Below, piece after piece: positions 28,497 to 37,247 of a stretch of 64,000 nt of DNA (position 1 is its first letter; each line of letters opens with the position of its first letter). Source of the stretch: Methylocella tundrae. Lineage in GTDB: Bacteria; Pseudomonadota; Alphaproteobacteria; Rhizobiales; Beijerinckiaceae. The DNA is taken from assembly GCF_038024855.1 (NCBI RefSeq), contig NZ_CP139089.1, forward strand, positions 2,204,501 to 2,268,500, read 5' to 3'. The notes beneath the pieces are model-generated. The model was not told where the DNA came from, made no database searches, and saw only the letters and a list, made by a program, of their open reading frames with translations. The position numbers were made by a program, and so were the translations under genes.

Positions 28497-30185
28497 ATGT
28501 TCGCCCTCGCCGCATCGATCACAAAGGCTGCAGGATGGCGCCGCCGTCTGATCGCGCTCTCCTGCGGCGCGGTCGGCGCACTCGCCATGGCGCCCTTCAA
28601 CTTTTTCGCGGCGATGGCGGTCCCGATGACGGTCGCGGTCTGGCTGATCGACGGCTCGACCGCTTTGCCCGAAAAGAAACCCGTCATCCCCCTCGCCACC
28701 TCATCCGGGCGCGAATGGCGGGTCTGGCGCAAGCTGCCGCTCGCGGCGCGACGAGCCTTCTGGGCGGGCTGGTGGTGGGGATTTGGCTATTTCCTCGCCG
28801 GCCTTTGGTGGCTCGGGGCGGCGTTTCTCGCCGACAACGATCAATACGTCTTCGCGATGCCGCTTGGCGTCATCGGACTTCCCGCCGCCATGGCGATTTA
28901 TCCGGCTTTGGGCTTCATGCTCGCGCGCCTCATATGGACGCAAGGGCCGAGCCGAATTTTCGCATTCGCCGCGGCGTTGACCTTTACCGAATGGCTGCGC
29001 GGGCGCCTTTTTACGGGCTTTCCCTGGAACGGCTTCGGCATGGCGCTCGGCGGCAACCTTGCTGGCGCACAGCTCGCGTCGGTCATCGGCCTTTATGGGC
29101 TCACCATCGTTACGATCGTCCTTTTTTCCGCGCCGGCGACCCTCGCGGCGCAGCCTTTTTCCCGGCGGCCTCTCGCGCCGACGGGGGCGGCCCTGGTCGC
29201 CCTCGCCGCCATATTCGGTTTCGGCGCGTGGCGTCTGGCGCAGGCGCCGCAGAACTCCGTCGCCGGCGTCGCACTCAGGATCATGCAGCCGAATCTCGCG
29301 GAGGATGATAAATTTCGGCCCCAATACCGCGACGAGATCTTAGATCATTACCTCAAACTGTCAGCGCTCGCAGCCGACGCCGATTCGCTCGACGTGACGG
29401 TGGTGATCTGGCCGGAGTCCGCCTTTCCGTTCATTCTGTCGCGCGACCCGGAGGCGATGGCCGAAATCGGGGCGGCGCTGCCGCTTGGCTCCATTCTCGT
29501 CACTGGCGCCGCGAGGGCTCAGGAAGATCCAAGAACCATCGCCGCGGGCCTTGGCCTTCCGATCTCGAAACTGGCCAACCCGGTCTTTTTCAACACCATT
29601 CAGGTCATCGGAAGCGGCGGCGTCCTGATCGACTCCTACGATAAGGCCCATCTTGTGCCTTTTGGCGAATATCTGCCCTTCGAATCGCTGCTGACCCATA
29701 TCGGTCTGCACCATTTCGTCCACATTCCGGGCGGATTCGAGCCCGGCCCCGGACGCAAGACGCTGAATGTGCCGGGATTGCCGCCGGTCGCGCCGCTGAT
29801 CTGCTATGAGGCGATTTTCCCCGGAGAAGTTTTGCCGCAAGAACCAGGAGCGCCGCGGCCCGGGCTTTTGCTGAATGTGACGAATGACGGCTGGTTCGGT
29901 TTGACGGCCGGCCCTTACCAGCATTTCGCCCAGGCTCGGCTGCGCGCCATCGAAGAGGGATTGCCGCTCATCCGGGCCGCCAACACGGGCGTATCGGCCA
30001 TTGTCGATCCCTATGGGCGCGTCAAGGAGCAATTGCCTCTGGGCGTCGAAGGCCTTCTCAAAGGCTCCTTGCCGGCGGCGATTCCCGCGCCGGTTTTCGC
30101 CCGTCACCCATTTTTAACGCCGTTTTTATGCTGGATTGCCGTTCTCGCCATTGCCGTCGCGGTGTTTTCGCGAAAGCGTGTTTGA
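28497..30185 (+). CDS. lnt: apolipoprotein N-acyltransferase
   Basis: Lnt adds the third acyl chain to lipoproteins at the periplasmic face of the inner membrane. The 562-residue protein has N-terminal helices to about residue 240 (GAVGALAMAPFNFFAAMAV, then WLRGRLFTGFPWNGFG) followed by a nitrilase domain. The catalytic triad is visible: Glu in VIWPESAFPF (about 305), Lys in YDKAHLVPFGEYLPF (about 381) and Cys in LICYEAIFPGE (about 437). The last helix is at the C-terminus (LTPFLCWIAVLAIAVAVF). It lies between corC and the HTH-metK genes, the usual rhizobial order. Confidence 0.96.
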   Translation: MFALAASITKAAGWRRRLIALSCGAVGALAMAPFNFFAAMAVPMTVAVWLIDGSTALPEKKPVIPLATSSGREWRVWRKLPLAARRAFWAGWWWGFGYFLAGLWWLGAAFLADNDQYVFAMPLGVIGLPAAMAIYPALGFMLARLIWTQGPSRIFAFAAALTFTEWLRGRLFTGFPWNGFGMALGGNLAGAQLASVIGLYGLTIVTIVLFSAPATLAAQPFSRRPLAPTGAALVALAAIFGFGAWRLAQAPQNSVAGVALRIMQPNLAEDDKFRPQYRDEILDHYLKLSALAADADSLDVTVVIWPESAFPFILSRDPEAMAEIGAALPLGSILVTGAARAQEDPRTIAAGLGLPISKLANPVFFNTIQVIGSGGVLIDSYDKAHLVPFGEYLPFESLLTHIGLHHFVHIPGGFEPGPGRKTLNVPGLPPVAPLICYEAIFPGEVLPQEPGAPRPGLLLNVTNDGWFGLTAGPYQHFAQARLRAIEEGLPLIRAANTGVSAIVDPYGRVKEQLPLGVEGLLKGSLPAAIPAPVFARHPFLTPFLCWIAVLAIAVAVFSRKRV

Positions 30186-30342
30186 CAATAGCGGATTAAG
30201 TGTCATGTAATTATTTTCATCCTTTATCAAAAGGTCACCAGCCCGACAGCTGTCGCCCGAGGAAGCTGTATCGATATGAACGCATGAAACCCCAGTATCG
30301 AACCTTACAAGAAACGTTCTACTATAAAAGCACGGTAGGGCT

Positions 30343-30837
30343 ATGAGCGATCAAAATATCTCCATGGATAAGGTCAAGAAAGTTCCCAACCCGATCGACC
30401 GTCATGTTGGCAGCCGCGTGCGCATGAGGCGTGTCATTCTTGGCATGAGCCAGGAAAAATTGGGCGAAGCTCTGGGTCTGACTTTTCAGCAAGTTCAGAA
30501 ATACGAGAAAGGCGCGAATCGCATCGGCGCGAGCCGGTTGCAGCAGATTTCGCGCACGCTCGACGTGCCGCCGGCGTTCTTCTTCGAAGGCGCGCCTTCT
30601 TTCGAGAGCCCCCCCGCTCCTGAACAAAGGCTTGGCGTCGCCGAGGACGCAAATCCAAGTTATGTCGCAGACTTCCTCTCGACTGCGGAAGGATTGCATC
30701 TCAACATGGCCTTCTCTCGCATTCACGACCCCAAGGTGCGCAAGCGAATCATCGATCTTGTCTCCGCCCTCGCCGGCGACGAGGCGAGCGCCGATCTGGC
30801 GCCCCCGACCCCGAGGGACGGAGGCCTGCGCGACTAG
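30343..30837 (+). CDS. XRE-family transcriptional regulator (PraR/PhrR-like)
   Basis: A 164-residue repressor-type protein with a helix-turn-helix at about residues 27-62 (RMRRVILGMSQEKLGEALGL, then FQQVQKYEKGANRIGASRL). The rest is a flexible C-terminal half (FSRIHDPKVRKRIIDLVSALA). It matches the PraR/PhrR proteins that lie just before metK in rhizobia, known there as regulators of quorum sensing or stress functions. The inverted repeat GTTCG-N6-CGAAC after its stop (about 30842-30857), with a further ACGAAC at about 30884, could be a binding site in the metK promoter region. Confidence 0.88.
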   Translation: MSDQNISMDKVKKVPNPIDRHVGSRVRMRRVILGMSQEKLGEALGLTFQQVQKYEKGANRIGASRLQQISRTLDVPPAFFFEGAPSFESPPAPEQRLGVAEDANPSYVADFLSTAEGLHLNMAFSRIHDPKVRKRIIDLVSALAGDEASADLAPPTPRDGGLRD

Positions 30838-30939
30838 CGCGCGTTCGGTCTAACGAACAGGACAGCCCAATTCGCTTGACAAAACGAACGGGATATTGAA
30901 ATTTTTGGGGCTCATTTCATGGGCCCTTCGCTATCGGCT

Positions 30940-30971
30940 GCGGGCCTCCCAAAATGTTTAACGGAGGCCGC
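30940..30971 (+). promoter_or_regulatory. hairpin sequestering the metK Shine-Dalgarno sequence
   Basis: GCGGGCCTCC (30940-30949) pairs with GGAGGCCGC (30963-30971), leaving one bulged G and a 13-base AT-rich loop. The right arm contains the GGAGG ribosome binding site of metK, which ends 5 bases before the GTG start. In this fold ribosome binding would be blocked, as in SD-sequestering SAM riboswitches. The sequence does not match the SAM-II or SAM/SAH consensus that I remember. Confidence 0.45.
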
Positions 30972-30972
30972 T

Positions 30973-32169
30973 GTGGCTCGCGAGAATTTTCTTTTTACGA
31001 GCGAATCTGTCGCGGAGGGACACCCCGACAAGGTTTGTGACCGCATTTCAGACGAGATTGTCGATCTTTTTTTCCGGGAGGGCGCGCGCGCCGGCGTCGA
31101 TCCTTATCAGATCCGCGTCGCCTGCGAGACCTTGGCGACAACCAACCGCGTCATCATCGCCGGGGAGGTGCGCGGCCCGGCGGTTGAGCCGGCGGCGATC
31201 GAGGCGGCTGCCCGCGGCGCAATCAAGAGCATCGGTTACGAACAGGCTGGCTTTCATTGGCGCACCGCCAATGTCGAGATACTGCTGCACGCCCAATCGG
31301 CCGACATCGCCCAGGGCGTAGACGCCGGCGGCAACAAGGACGAAGGCGCCGGCGATCAGGGCATCATGTTCGGCTATGCCTGCCGCGAAACGCCGGAGCT
31401 GATGCCGGCGCCGATCTATTATTCCCACAAAATTCTTGAAGTTCTGGCGCGCGAGCGCAAGTCCGGCAAAGGCGACGCCGCCAAGCTCGGCCCGGACGCC
31501 AAAAGCCAGGTGACGGTGCGCTACGTCAAAGGCAAGCCCGTCGGCGTCACCCAGATCGTTCTCTCCACTCAACATCTTGATGAAAATCTGAGTTCTCAGG
31601 ATGTGCGCGCCATCGTCGAACCTTATATTCGCGCCACTTTGCCGGAGGGCTGGATCGGCCAGGATACTGTCTGGCACGTCAATCCGACCGGAAAATTCGT
31701 CATCGGCGGCCCCGACGGCGACTGCGGTTTAACCGGGCGCAAAATTATCGTCGACACCTATGGCGGAGCGGCTCCGCACGGCGGCGGCGCTTTTTCGGGC
31801 AAAGACCCGACGAAGGTCGATCGCTCCGCCGCCTACGCCGCCCGCTACCTTGCCAAAAATGTTGTGGCGGCCGGTCTGGCCGACCGCTGCACCATCCAGC
31901 TCTCCTACGCCATCGGCGTCGCCGAACCGCTTTCGATCTATGTCGACACGCACGGCACCGGCCAAGTCGCCGAAGAGAAGCTGGAGGCGATCCTCGGCCA
32001 GAGCATGCGCCTGTCGCCGCGCGGCATTCGCGAACACCTGCAGCTCAATCGGCCGATCTATGCGCGAACTTCGGCTTACGGCCATTTCGGCCGGGCGCCC
32101 GACGAGGAAGGCGGCTTCTCCTGGGAGAAAACCGACCTTGGGGACAAGATCAAAGCCTATCTTGCCTGA
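30973..32169 (+). CDS. metK: S-adenosylmethionine synthetase
   Basis: MetK makes SAM from methionine and ATP. I chose the GTG at 30973 ([20 protein letters not shown], 398 residues), which follows GGAGG at 30963-30967; an in-frame ATG at 30919 would add 18 residues that overlap the leader hairpin. Signature segments are [16 protein letters not shown], the ATP motif [12 protein letters not shown] (about residues 125-136) and [22 protein letters not shown] (about 272-293, landmarks GGGAFSGKD and KVDRS). It lies after the PraR-like gene and overlaps trmB by 8 bases. Confidence 0.97.
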   Translation: MARENFLFTSESVAEGHPDKVCDRISDEIVDLFFREGARAGVDPYQIRVACETLATTNRVIIAGEVRGPAVEPAAIEAAARGAIKSIGYEQAGFHWRTANVEILLHAQSADIAQGVDAGGNKDEGAGDQGIMFGYACRETPELMPAPIYYSHKILEVLARERKSGKGDAAKLGPDAKSQVTVRYVKGKPVGVTQIVLSTQHLDENLSSQDVRAIVEPYIRATLPEGWIGQDTVWHVNPTGKFVIGGPDGDCGLTGRKIIVDTYGGAAPHGGGAFSGKDPTKVDRSAAYAARYLAKNVVAAGLADRCTIQLSYAIGVAEPLSIYVDTHGTGQVAEEKLEAILGQSMRLSPRGIREHLQLNRPIYARTSAYGHFGRAPDEEGGFSWEKTDLGDKIKAYLA

Positions 32170-33004
32170 TAGCGCCCCCTCTGCCGCGGAAATAGCGCGC
32201 GTTCCGGCGGAGCAGCGATCCGGCGATGCGTCACTGGCCCAGCAGCGCGCCGCGCGGGCGGATGCTCGCAGCGAAGGTGAGGCGCTGGTCCGGCCGCAAG
32301 CGACGCTGTTTGGCCGCCGCAGAGGCAAGCGGCTGACTGCGCGCCACGACGGACTGATGCAAACTGCGCTGCCCGGAGTTGCGCTCGACGCGTCGCGGCC
32401 AATTGCGCCTGCGGCGCTGTTTCCGCAGGGCGTCTGCGAGCTTTGGCTCGAAATCGGCTTTGGCGGCGGAGAGCATCTTGCCGCGCTGGCGAAAGCGCAT
32501 CCGCATGTCGGCTACATCGGCTGCGAGCCCTTTCGAAACGGCGTCGCCAAAGCCCTCGCGTCGATCGAGGCGGAGAAATTGCGCAATGTCCGCCTTTACG
32601 AGGGCGACGCGCGCGCGATCATCGAAGCGCTGCCCGACGCGGCTCTTCAAGGCGTCTATCTGCTCTATCCCGACCCTTGGCCGAAAAGGCGCCAGCGCAA
32701 GCGGCGCTTCTTGTCCGACGCCATGCTGAGCCGTCTCGCCCGCATCATGCGGCCCGGAGCCGAACTTCGCTTCGCTACGGACATCGATGACAACGCCGGC
32801 TGGACGCTTGCGCGTCTCCTGCGCTCCCCACATTTCATCTGGGCGCCCGAAAGCGCCAGCGACTGGCAAGATCCGTGGCGCGGGTGGCCCGGAACGCGAT
32901 ATGAGGCAAAGGCGCTGCGTGAGGGGCGCAAGCCGGCTTATTTCACTTTCAGACGCAATCAGGCGCCAGTGGCGCAAGGCCCGAATGGACCCCCTGCAGC
33001 CTAG
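32162..33004 (+). CDS. trmB: tRNA (guanine46-N7)-methyltransferase
   Basis: TrmB forms m7G46 in tRNA. The SAM-binding start [20 protein letters not shown] (about residues 98-117), [13 protein letters not shown], and the [18 protein letters not shown] segment (about 170-187) are diagnostic, with [17 protein letters not shown] at the end. The start is uncertain. The only plausible in-frame initiation codon ahead of the conserved FGRRRGKRL segment is the TTG at 32162, which overlaps metK and gives 280 residues with a non-conserved N-terminus of about 50. The TAG stop lies in the first bases (CTAG) of palindromic repeat copy 2. Confidence 0.9.
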   Translation: MPDSAPSAAEIARVPAEQRSGDASLAQQRAARADARSEGEALVRPQATLFGRRRGKRLTARHDGLMQTALPGVALDASRPIAPAALFPQGVCELWLEIGFGGGEHLAALAKAHPHVGYIGCEPFRNGVAKALASIEAEKLRNVRLYEGDARAIIEALPDAALQGVYLLYPDPWPKRRQRKRRFLSDAMLSRLARIMRPGAELRFATDIDDNAGWTLARLLRSPHFIWAPESASDWQDPWRGWPGTRYEAKALREGRKPAYFTFRRNQAPVAQGPNGPPAA

Positions 33005-33131
33005 CGCAGAACGCTTTCCGATCGAATGGAGTCATTCGATCGATCAGAAATCGCTCCAGATTCAAAAGCTTGAGCATATTCTTGTCGATCAGATCGAACC
33101 GATCTGATCGACAAGAATATATATGCTCTAG
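33001..33131. repeat. dispersed palindromic repeat, copy 2 (inverted)
   Basis: A 131-bp relative of 18906-19019 in the opposite orientation. Bases 33012-33081 are an exact inverted copy of 18944-19013, while the outer hairpin (33072-33129) is longer and diverged, with arms around CTTGTCGATCAGATCG / CGATCTGATCGACAAG. It starts at CTAGCGC and ends at GCTCTAG. A second partial end (CATTCTGCTCTAGG) follows to 33154. It lies between the convergent trmB and 33150-33548 genes and gives both their TAG stops. Confidence 0.85.
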
Positions 33132-33149
33132 GCGGAATCGCATTCTGCT

Positions 33150-33548
33150 CTAGGCGGCCGGCCGCCCCCTCTCATGCGCCCGCGCCGCATCCGGCGGAAG
33201 GTCGCCGAGTCTGGCCGAGCGCGGAGGAGTCCCCGTTCGCCGGCGCTGCAGCCAGGCAGCGTGAAAGGAAAGCGATGGCGCGGGGACGCCTCCGAAAGGG
33301 GCTTTAAGCGCTGCTCCCAAAATAGCGGGAATGAGCGGAAGGAGCAGCCCGAACACATAGCCAACCTGAAGCGACGTCAGCAGGATAATGGCCTCGAGCG
33401 CGACCCTCGATAAATTGTGACCAAAATATCCACCCTTGAGACAAACGGCCACAACGACGAGGAATGATGCCGGTATGAGAATATAAAATTTAAAATTTCG
33501 AGAAAGTATTATGGCACATATTAAACACGCCGCAGCGCTCATATACAT
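33150..33548 (-). CDS. small membrane protein of unknown function
   Basis: Encodes 132 residues with two or three hydrophobic segments: CLICAIILS, FYILIPASFLVVVAVCLKGG (about 19-38) and ALEAIILLTSLQVGYVFGLLLPLIPAIL (about 50-78). An Arg-rich cytoplasmic tail follows. The 5' half is AT-rich, the 3' half GC-rich, so the tail may be a secondary extension running into the repeat, where it ends with a TAG. I do not recognise the family. Small two-helix proteins like this are found beside exopolysaccharide glycosyltransferases in rhizobia, and a large one is next door, transcribed divergently. Confidence 0.65.
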   Translation of the reverse strand: MYMSAAACLICAIILSRNFKFYILIPASFLVVVAVCLKGGYFGHNLSRVALEAIILLTSLQVGYVFGLLLPLIPAILGAALKAPFGGVPAPSLSFHAAWLQRRRTGTPPRSARLGDLPPDAARAHERGRPAA

Positions 33549-33801
33549 GTCCTTGACTCCTTCCCTATGATTTCTTTGTTTTTATAATTTTATATTTTAA
33601 AAGCGATTGGCGGCGGCATCCGGTGTTCCACCGCGGCCTTCTATCAAATTCCGGCCCTTCGGCCCCCAAAAGCGCGGGGCTCGAACCTGAAGAACAACTA
33701 TCGCACGTTATTTAGGTTCCATCTATCGAAAGTCGATTGATGATTTAAAATATTTTGTTAGCGTAAGCTTCAGCACAACTCTTCCCCGGCGCGCTCTCCG
33801 A
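33549..33801. promoter_or_regulatory. AT-rich divergent intergenic region
   Basis: About 250 bases of unusually AT-rich DNA for this genome, with runs such as TTTTTATAATTTTATATTTTAAAAG at 33577-33602 (landmark TATAATTTTATATTTTAAA) and ATGATTTAAAATATTTTG near 33740. It must carry the promoters of the membrane protein (minus) and of the glycosyltransferase (plus). AT-rich DNA of this kind is a typical target of H-NS-like silencers (MucR in alphaproteobacteria). No specific boxes are assigned. Confidence 0.45.
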
Positions 33802-35919
33802 ATGAATGTCGAAGCCAACCACACGTCCGGCGCGCGCCGGACGCTTCCGATTTCGTCAATCGCCGCCGATCCTTCACGGGCAGCCCGCACTGACCGGGAC
33901 CGGCGCCTCGAAGGGAGCCAGCGCGGGGGGCGGCGGCTTGAAGAACTCCCGTGCGAGCTCTCCTTTCTTTCCGCCTATGGCGCATCCCCGGCGCTTCTCC
34001 TAAAAGCCGCCGCACTGGCGCGTGCGCAGGCGATTACGCCCGAAGCCGCCATCCTGGCCACCAGCGCCATCACAGAAGGCTTCTATTATCAGTCGCTTGC
34101 CCGGCATCTTGGAGTAACGTTCATCGAGCGCGATGTCGCCCTTGCCGAGGGCGCGCGCTATCCACATTCGATCCACGTCGGAGTCGCTCCGCTTGCCGGC
34201 GAGGGGCCACGCTGGCTTGCCGCCCCACGGGGAGCAACGGTGACGAGCTTGCTGCGGCGCAAGGAACGCGGCGAGGAGATGCGAGAGAGCCTCGCCATCA
34301 CAACCCCGGCGCATATGTCTCGTCTCGTGCGCGCCGCCGCGGCGACCGCCATTGTCCATGAGGCGAGTTTCGCCCTCGCCGGCCGCGACCCGCATCTATC
34401 CGCCAAAGCGGGGGCGACCGAGGCGCAGTGCTGCGCCGTGATCGCCGCGACCGCTATGGCGGGACTGATCTGCGCGCTCGAACCGGCCTTCGGACTGGCG
34501 GCGTTGACGATCGCGAGCAGTTCTCTCTTTCTCGCGGCGATCTGTTTGCGGTTGTTCGCCGGCGCTGCGAGCAATCAGGATCCTTACGCCGGACGCGGCC
34601 GCCGCATCGACGACCGGCTGCTGCCGACCTATTCGATCATCGTGGCGCTGCATCGCGAGGCGAGCGTCGTCCGCGAGCTCGCCGCGTCCCTCGAGGCGAT
34701 CGACTATCCGCGTGGCAAACTCGACATCAAGCTCGTCATCGAGGCCGACGATGTGGCGACGCGTCAGGCGCTGCAAGCCCTCGACCTGCCGCCGGCCTAT
34801 GAAATCATCGTCGCGCCAGACGGCTGGCCGCGAACCAAGCCGCGCGCTCTCAATATCGCGCTTTCTCTCGTGCGCGGAGACTTGGTCGCGGTCTTCGACG
34901 CCGAGGACATTCCAGCGCCGCAGCAGTTGCGCGACGCCGCAGCACGCTTTTTGCGCGAGCCGCGCAGCCTTGCCTGCCTTCAGGCGCAGCTTTCAATCGA
35001 CAACGTCGAAGATTCCTGGCTCACCCGGCTTTTTTCCATCGAATACGCCGTCCTCTTCGACGTCTTGCATCATGGCATGGCGGATCTTGGCCTTCCGCTT
35101 GCTCTCGGCGGCTCGTCCAATCACTTTCGCACCGATGTTTTGCGCGAAGTTTACGCTTGGGACCCCTGGAACGTAACAGAAGACGCCGATCTCGGTCTGC
35201 GGCTAGCGCGGCTCGGCTATCGTTCGGCGACATTCGCGTCGACGACACAGGAAGAAGCGCCAGCCCGCCTCAAGGCCTGGCTCACGCAAAGGCGCCGCTG
35301 GTCGAAAGGCTGGACGCAGACCTTTGTCACGCTGAGCCGCGACCCGGCTCGACTCGTCAGGGAGATCGGCTGGGCCGGCGCCGCCATTTTCTCTCTCATC
35401 ATGATCAATATGGTCTTTGCGCCCCTGCTCTGGCCGCTTTTGACCAGCGCCATGCTGGTTCAGCTCGCGACCGCCGGTTTTCCCCGGCCGGATTCGGTGC
35501 TGTCCGTGGTTGAGACGACGCTTTGGCTCTCTGTCGTGGCGTTTGGCGCGGGGGCGGTGATCTGGCTCACGCTGATCGGCATGAAGCGGCGAAAACTGCT
35601 CGGATCATGGCTGTTTGTGCCCCTGCTGCTGCCCTATCATCTCCTGATGTCGGTCGCGGCCTGGGCGGCGCTCTACGACCTCATATTGCGTCCGTTTCAT
35701 TGGCACAAGACCGAGCATGGCCTCGCGCGCAGTTCACGCCGGAGCGCCCTGGCGCTCGCCGGGAGCGCCGCCAAAGTGAAGGGGAAGACGGGATCCCGGT
35801 CGATCGGAGCGCCGGCCAGGTCGCGGATCGAGACCAGACTGAAGGCAGAGTTGAAGGCCGGTTTCGCGACCGTCTGGAAACGCGTCTCGACCTTGAGCCT
35901 TTTTCGCGAGCAGGCCTGA
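33802..35919 (+). CDS. GT2 glycosyltransferase with N-terminal GspE_N-like domain
   Basis: A 705-residue inner-membrane glycosyltransferase, probably making or extending an exopolysaccharide. Residues 45-200 resemble the GspE_N/MshEN fold (ELSFLSAYGASPALLLKAAA, LARHLGVTFIERD), a nucleotide-sensing domain. Two helices at about 212-255 follow, then a processive GT2 core with the DxD-type FDAEDIPAP (about 364), acceptor-site TED in WNVTEDADLGLRLA (about 459) and QRRRWSKGW (about 496-504), then three or four C-terminal helices. It resembles CelA/BcsA-like synthases without a PilZ domain. The start is a plain ATG without a clear ribosome binding site. Convergent with trmD, 43 bases apart. Confidence 0.85.
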   Translation: MNVEANHTSGARRTLPISSIAADPSRAARTDRDRRLEGSQRGGRRLEELPCELSFLSAYGASPALLLKAAALARAQAITPEAAILATSAITEGFYYQSLARHLGVTFIERDVALAEGARYPHSIHVGVAPLAGEGPRWLAAPRGATVTSLLRRKERGEEMRESLAITTPAHMSRLVRAAAATAIVHEASFALAGRDPHLSAKAGATEAQCCAVIAATAMAGLICALEPAFGLAALTIASSSLFLAAICLRLFAGAASNQDPYAGRGRRIDDRLLPTYSIIVALHREASVVRELAASLEAIDYPRGKLDIKLVIEADDVATRQALQALDLPPAYEIIVAPDGWPRTKPRALNIALSLVRGDLVAVFDAEDIPAPQQLRDAAARFLREPRSLACLQAQLSIDNVEDSWLTRLFSIEYAVLFDVLHHGMADLGLPLALGGSSNHFRTDVLREVYAWDPWNVTEDADLGLRLARLGYRSATFASTTQEEAPARLKAWLTQRRRWSKGWTQTFVTLSRDPARLVREIGWAGAAIFSLIMINMVFAPLLWPLLTSAMLVQLATAGFPRPDSVLSVVETTLWLSVVAFGAGAVIWLTLIGMKRRKLLGSWLFVPLLLPYHLLMSVAAWAALYDLILRPFHWHKTEHGLARSSRRSALALAGSAAKVKGKTGSRSIGAPARSRIETRLKAELKAGFATVWKRVSTLSLFREQA

Positions 35920-35962
35920 AGGCGTCCCGAGAATCCGCGTCACTTGAAAGCATGCGAAAACG

Positions 35963-36658
35963 TCAGCGCGGCTTGCCGACGTCCGCGATCAAATCCGGCC
36001 GGCGCTCGCGCGTGACGCGCAGCGCCTCCGCCTCGCGCCAGGCTTTGATCCTGGCGTGATCGCCAGACAGGAGCACGGGCGGAATTTCGCGCCCTTCCCA
36101 CTCGCGGGGGCGCGTAAATTGCGGATATTCCAGCAGCCCGCTTTCGAAACTTTCCTCGAAACCGGAGGCCTCCTTGCCCATCACCCCGGGCAGCAGGCGC
36201 ACGCAGGCGTCAAGCACGACCATCGCCGCGATTTCGCCGCCCGACAGCACATAATCACCGATGGAGATTTCTTCGAGGTTGCGCGCCTCGATCACCCGCT
36301 CATCGACCCCTTCAAAACGTCCGCAGATCAGGACGACGCCCTCGCCCGCTGCGAGCGCGCGCGCCCGCGCCTGCGTCAAGGCGGGTCCGCGCGGACTAAG
36401 CATGAGGCGTGGCCGGCGATCGGCGGCGGCGAGCCCCGCGTCGAGGGCGGCGGCGAGGACATCGGCGCGGATCACCATGCCGGGGCCGCCGCCCGCGGGC
36501 GTATCGTCGACCGCGCGATGGCGGCCGAGCCCCTGCGCGCGAATGTCATATGTATTGATCTCAAAAATATTGCGCACAAGCGCATCGCCTGCGAGCGAGA
36601 CGCCAAGCGGGCCGGGGAACATGCTCGGAAAAAGGGTAAAAATCGTCGCCCGCCACAT
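35963..36658 (-). CDS. trmD: tRNA (guanine37-N1)-methyltransferase
   Basis: TrmD makes m1G37, which prevents frameshifting. The 231-residue protein starts [19 protein letters not shown] and has the SPOUT knot: [18 protein letters not shown] (about residues 51-68), [16 protein letters not shown] (about 85-100) and [20 protein letters not shown] (about 110-130), then [11 protein letters not shown]. It lies 21 bases after rimM on the same strand. The usual downstream rplS is absent. Confidence 0.96.
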   Translation of the reverse strand: MWRATIFTLFPSMFPGPLGVSLAGDALVRNIFEINTYDIRAQGLGRHRAVDDTPAGGGPGMVIRADVLAAALDAGLAAADRRPRLMLSPRGPALTQARARALAAGEGVVLICGRFEGVDERVIEARNLEEISIGDYVLSGGEIAAMVVLDACVRLLPGVMGKEASGFEESFESGLLEYPQFTRPREWEGREIPPVLLSGDHARIKAWREAEALRVTRERRPDLIADVGKPR

Positions 36659-36679
36659 GGATCAAGCCCGTTTCACGTT

Positions 36680-37234
36680 TTAGCTCGGATTCTCTTCGCG
36701 CGGCGCGGCCTCGGTTTCGTCCCGCGCTTCGATCTCGACCGGCGGAACGACCAGTATCCAGCCCCCCGCCACATCGATTTCGGGAACAACGGCTTTTGCG
36801 AAGGGCAAGAGCAGCGTCTCGCCGCCCTCGGCCGGCGCAATTTCGAGAATGGGGCCGGCGCCGAAGTCGAGGATGTCCTTGACGCGCCCGATCGGGGCGC
36901 GGGTCATGCTCAAAGCCGTCAATCCTATCAGATCGGCGAAATAGAATTCGTCTTCGGCGGCCGCGGGCAGATGCGCGCGCGGCAAAAACAGCTCGATATT
37001 GGTCAGGCTTTCGGCGCTCGTGCGGTTATCGACGCCGGCGATTCTCGCGACGAAAACATTGTCTTTGACATGGCGCAGAGACTTGATCGCAAACTGCCGC
37101 TGTCCGCTGGCGTCGCTCAACGGCCGATAGTTGCCTATCGCGGCCGGGTCCTCCGTGAAGCTTTGCAGCCGCACCTCTCCCCTGACGCCATGCGGAGCGC
37201 CAAACCGGCCGACGAGCACACGCCGATCGCTCAT
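36680..37234 (-). CDS. rimM: 16S rRNA processing/ribosome maturation factor RimM
   Basis: RimM assists assembly of the 30S head. The protein is 184 residues from the ATG at 37234 (MSDRRVLVGRFGAPHGVRG), with the N-terminal RimM domain (VGRFGAPHGVRGEVRLQSFT) and a C-terminal PRC-barrel (FADLIGLTALSMTRAPIGRV, then AKAVVPEIDVAGGWILVVPP). The frame is open to 37381, but that part overlaps the upstream aminotransferase. It is followed by trmD, as usual, but preceded by an aminotransferase rather than by rpsP. Confidence 0.95.
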   Translation of the reverse strand: MSDRRVLVGRFGAPHGVRGEVRLQSFTEDPAAIGNYRPLSDASGQRQFAIKSLRHVKDNVFVARIAGVDNRTSAESLTNIELFLPRAHLPAAAEDEFYFADLIGLTALSMTRAPIGRVKDILDFGAGPILEIAPAEGGETLLLPFAKAVVPEIDVAGGWILVVPPVEIEARDETEAAPREENPS

Positions 37235-37247
37235 GCCGTTTTGAACT

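Noticed and set aside
30838..30972. SAM-II or SAM/SAH riboswitch ahead of metK
   Set aside because: I could not match the conserved core of either class as I remember it; only the SD-masking hairpin is supported.
31760..32161. N-terminal extension of trmB inside metK
   Set aside because: This part of the open frame overlaps conserved metK sequence and gives an Arg/Ser/Pro-rich product unlike TrmB.
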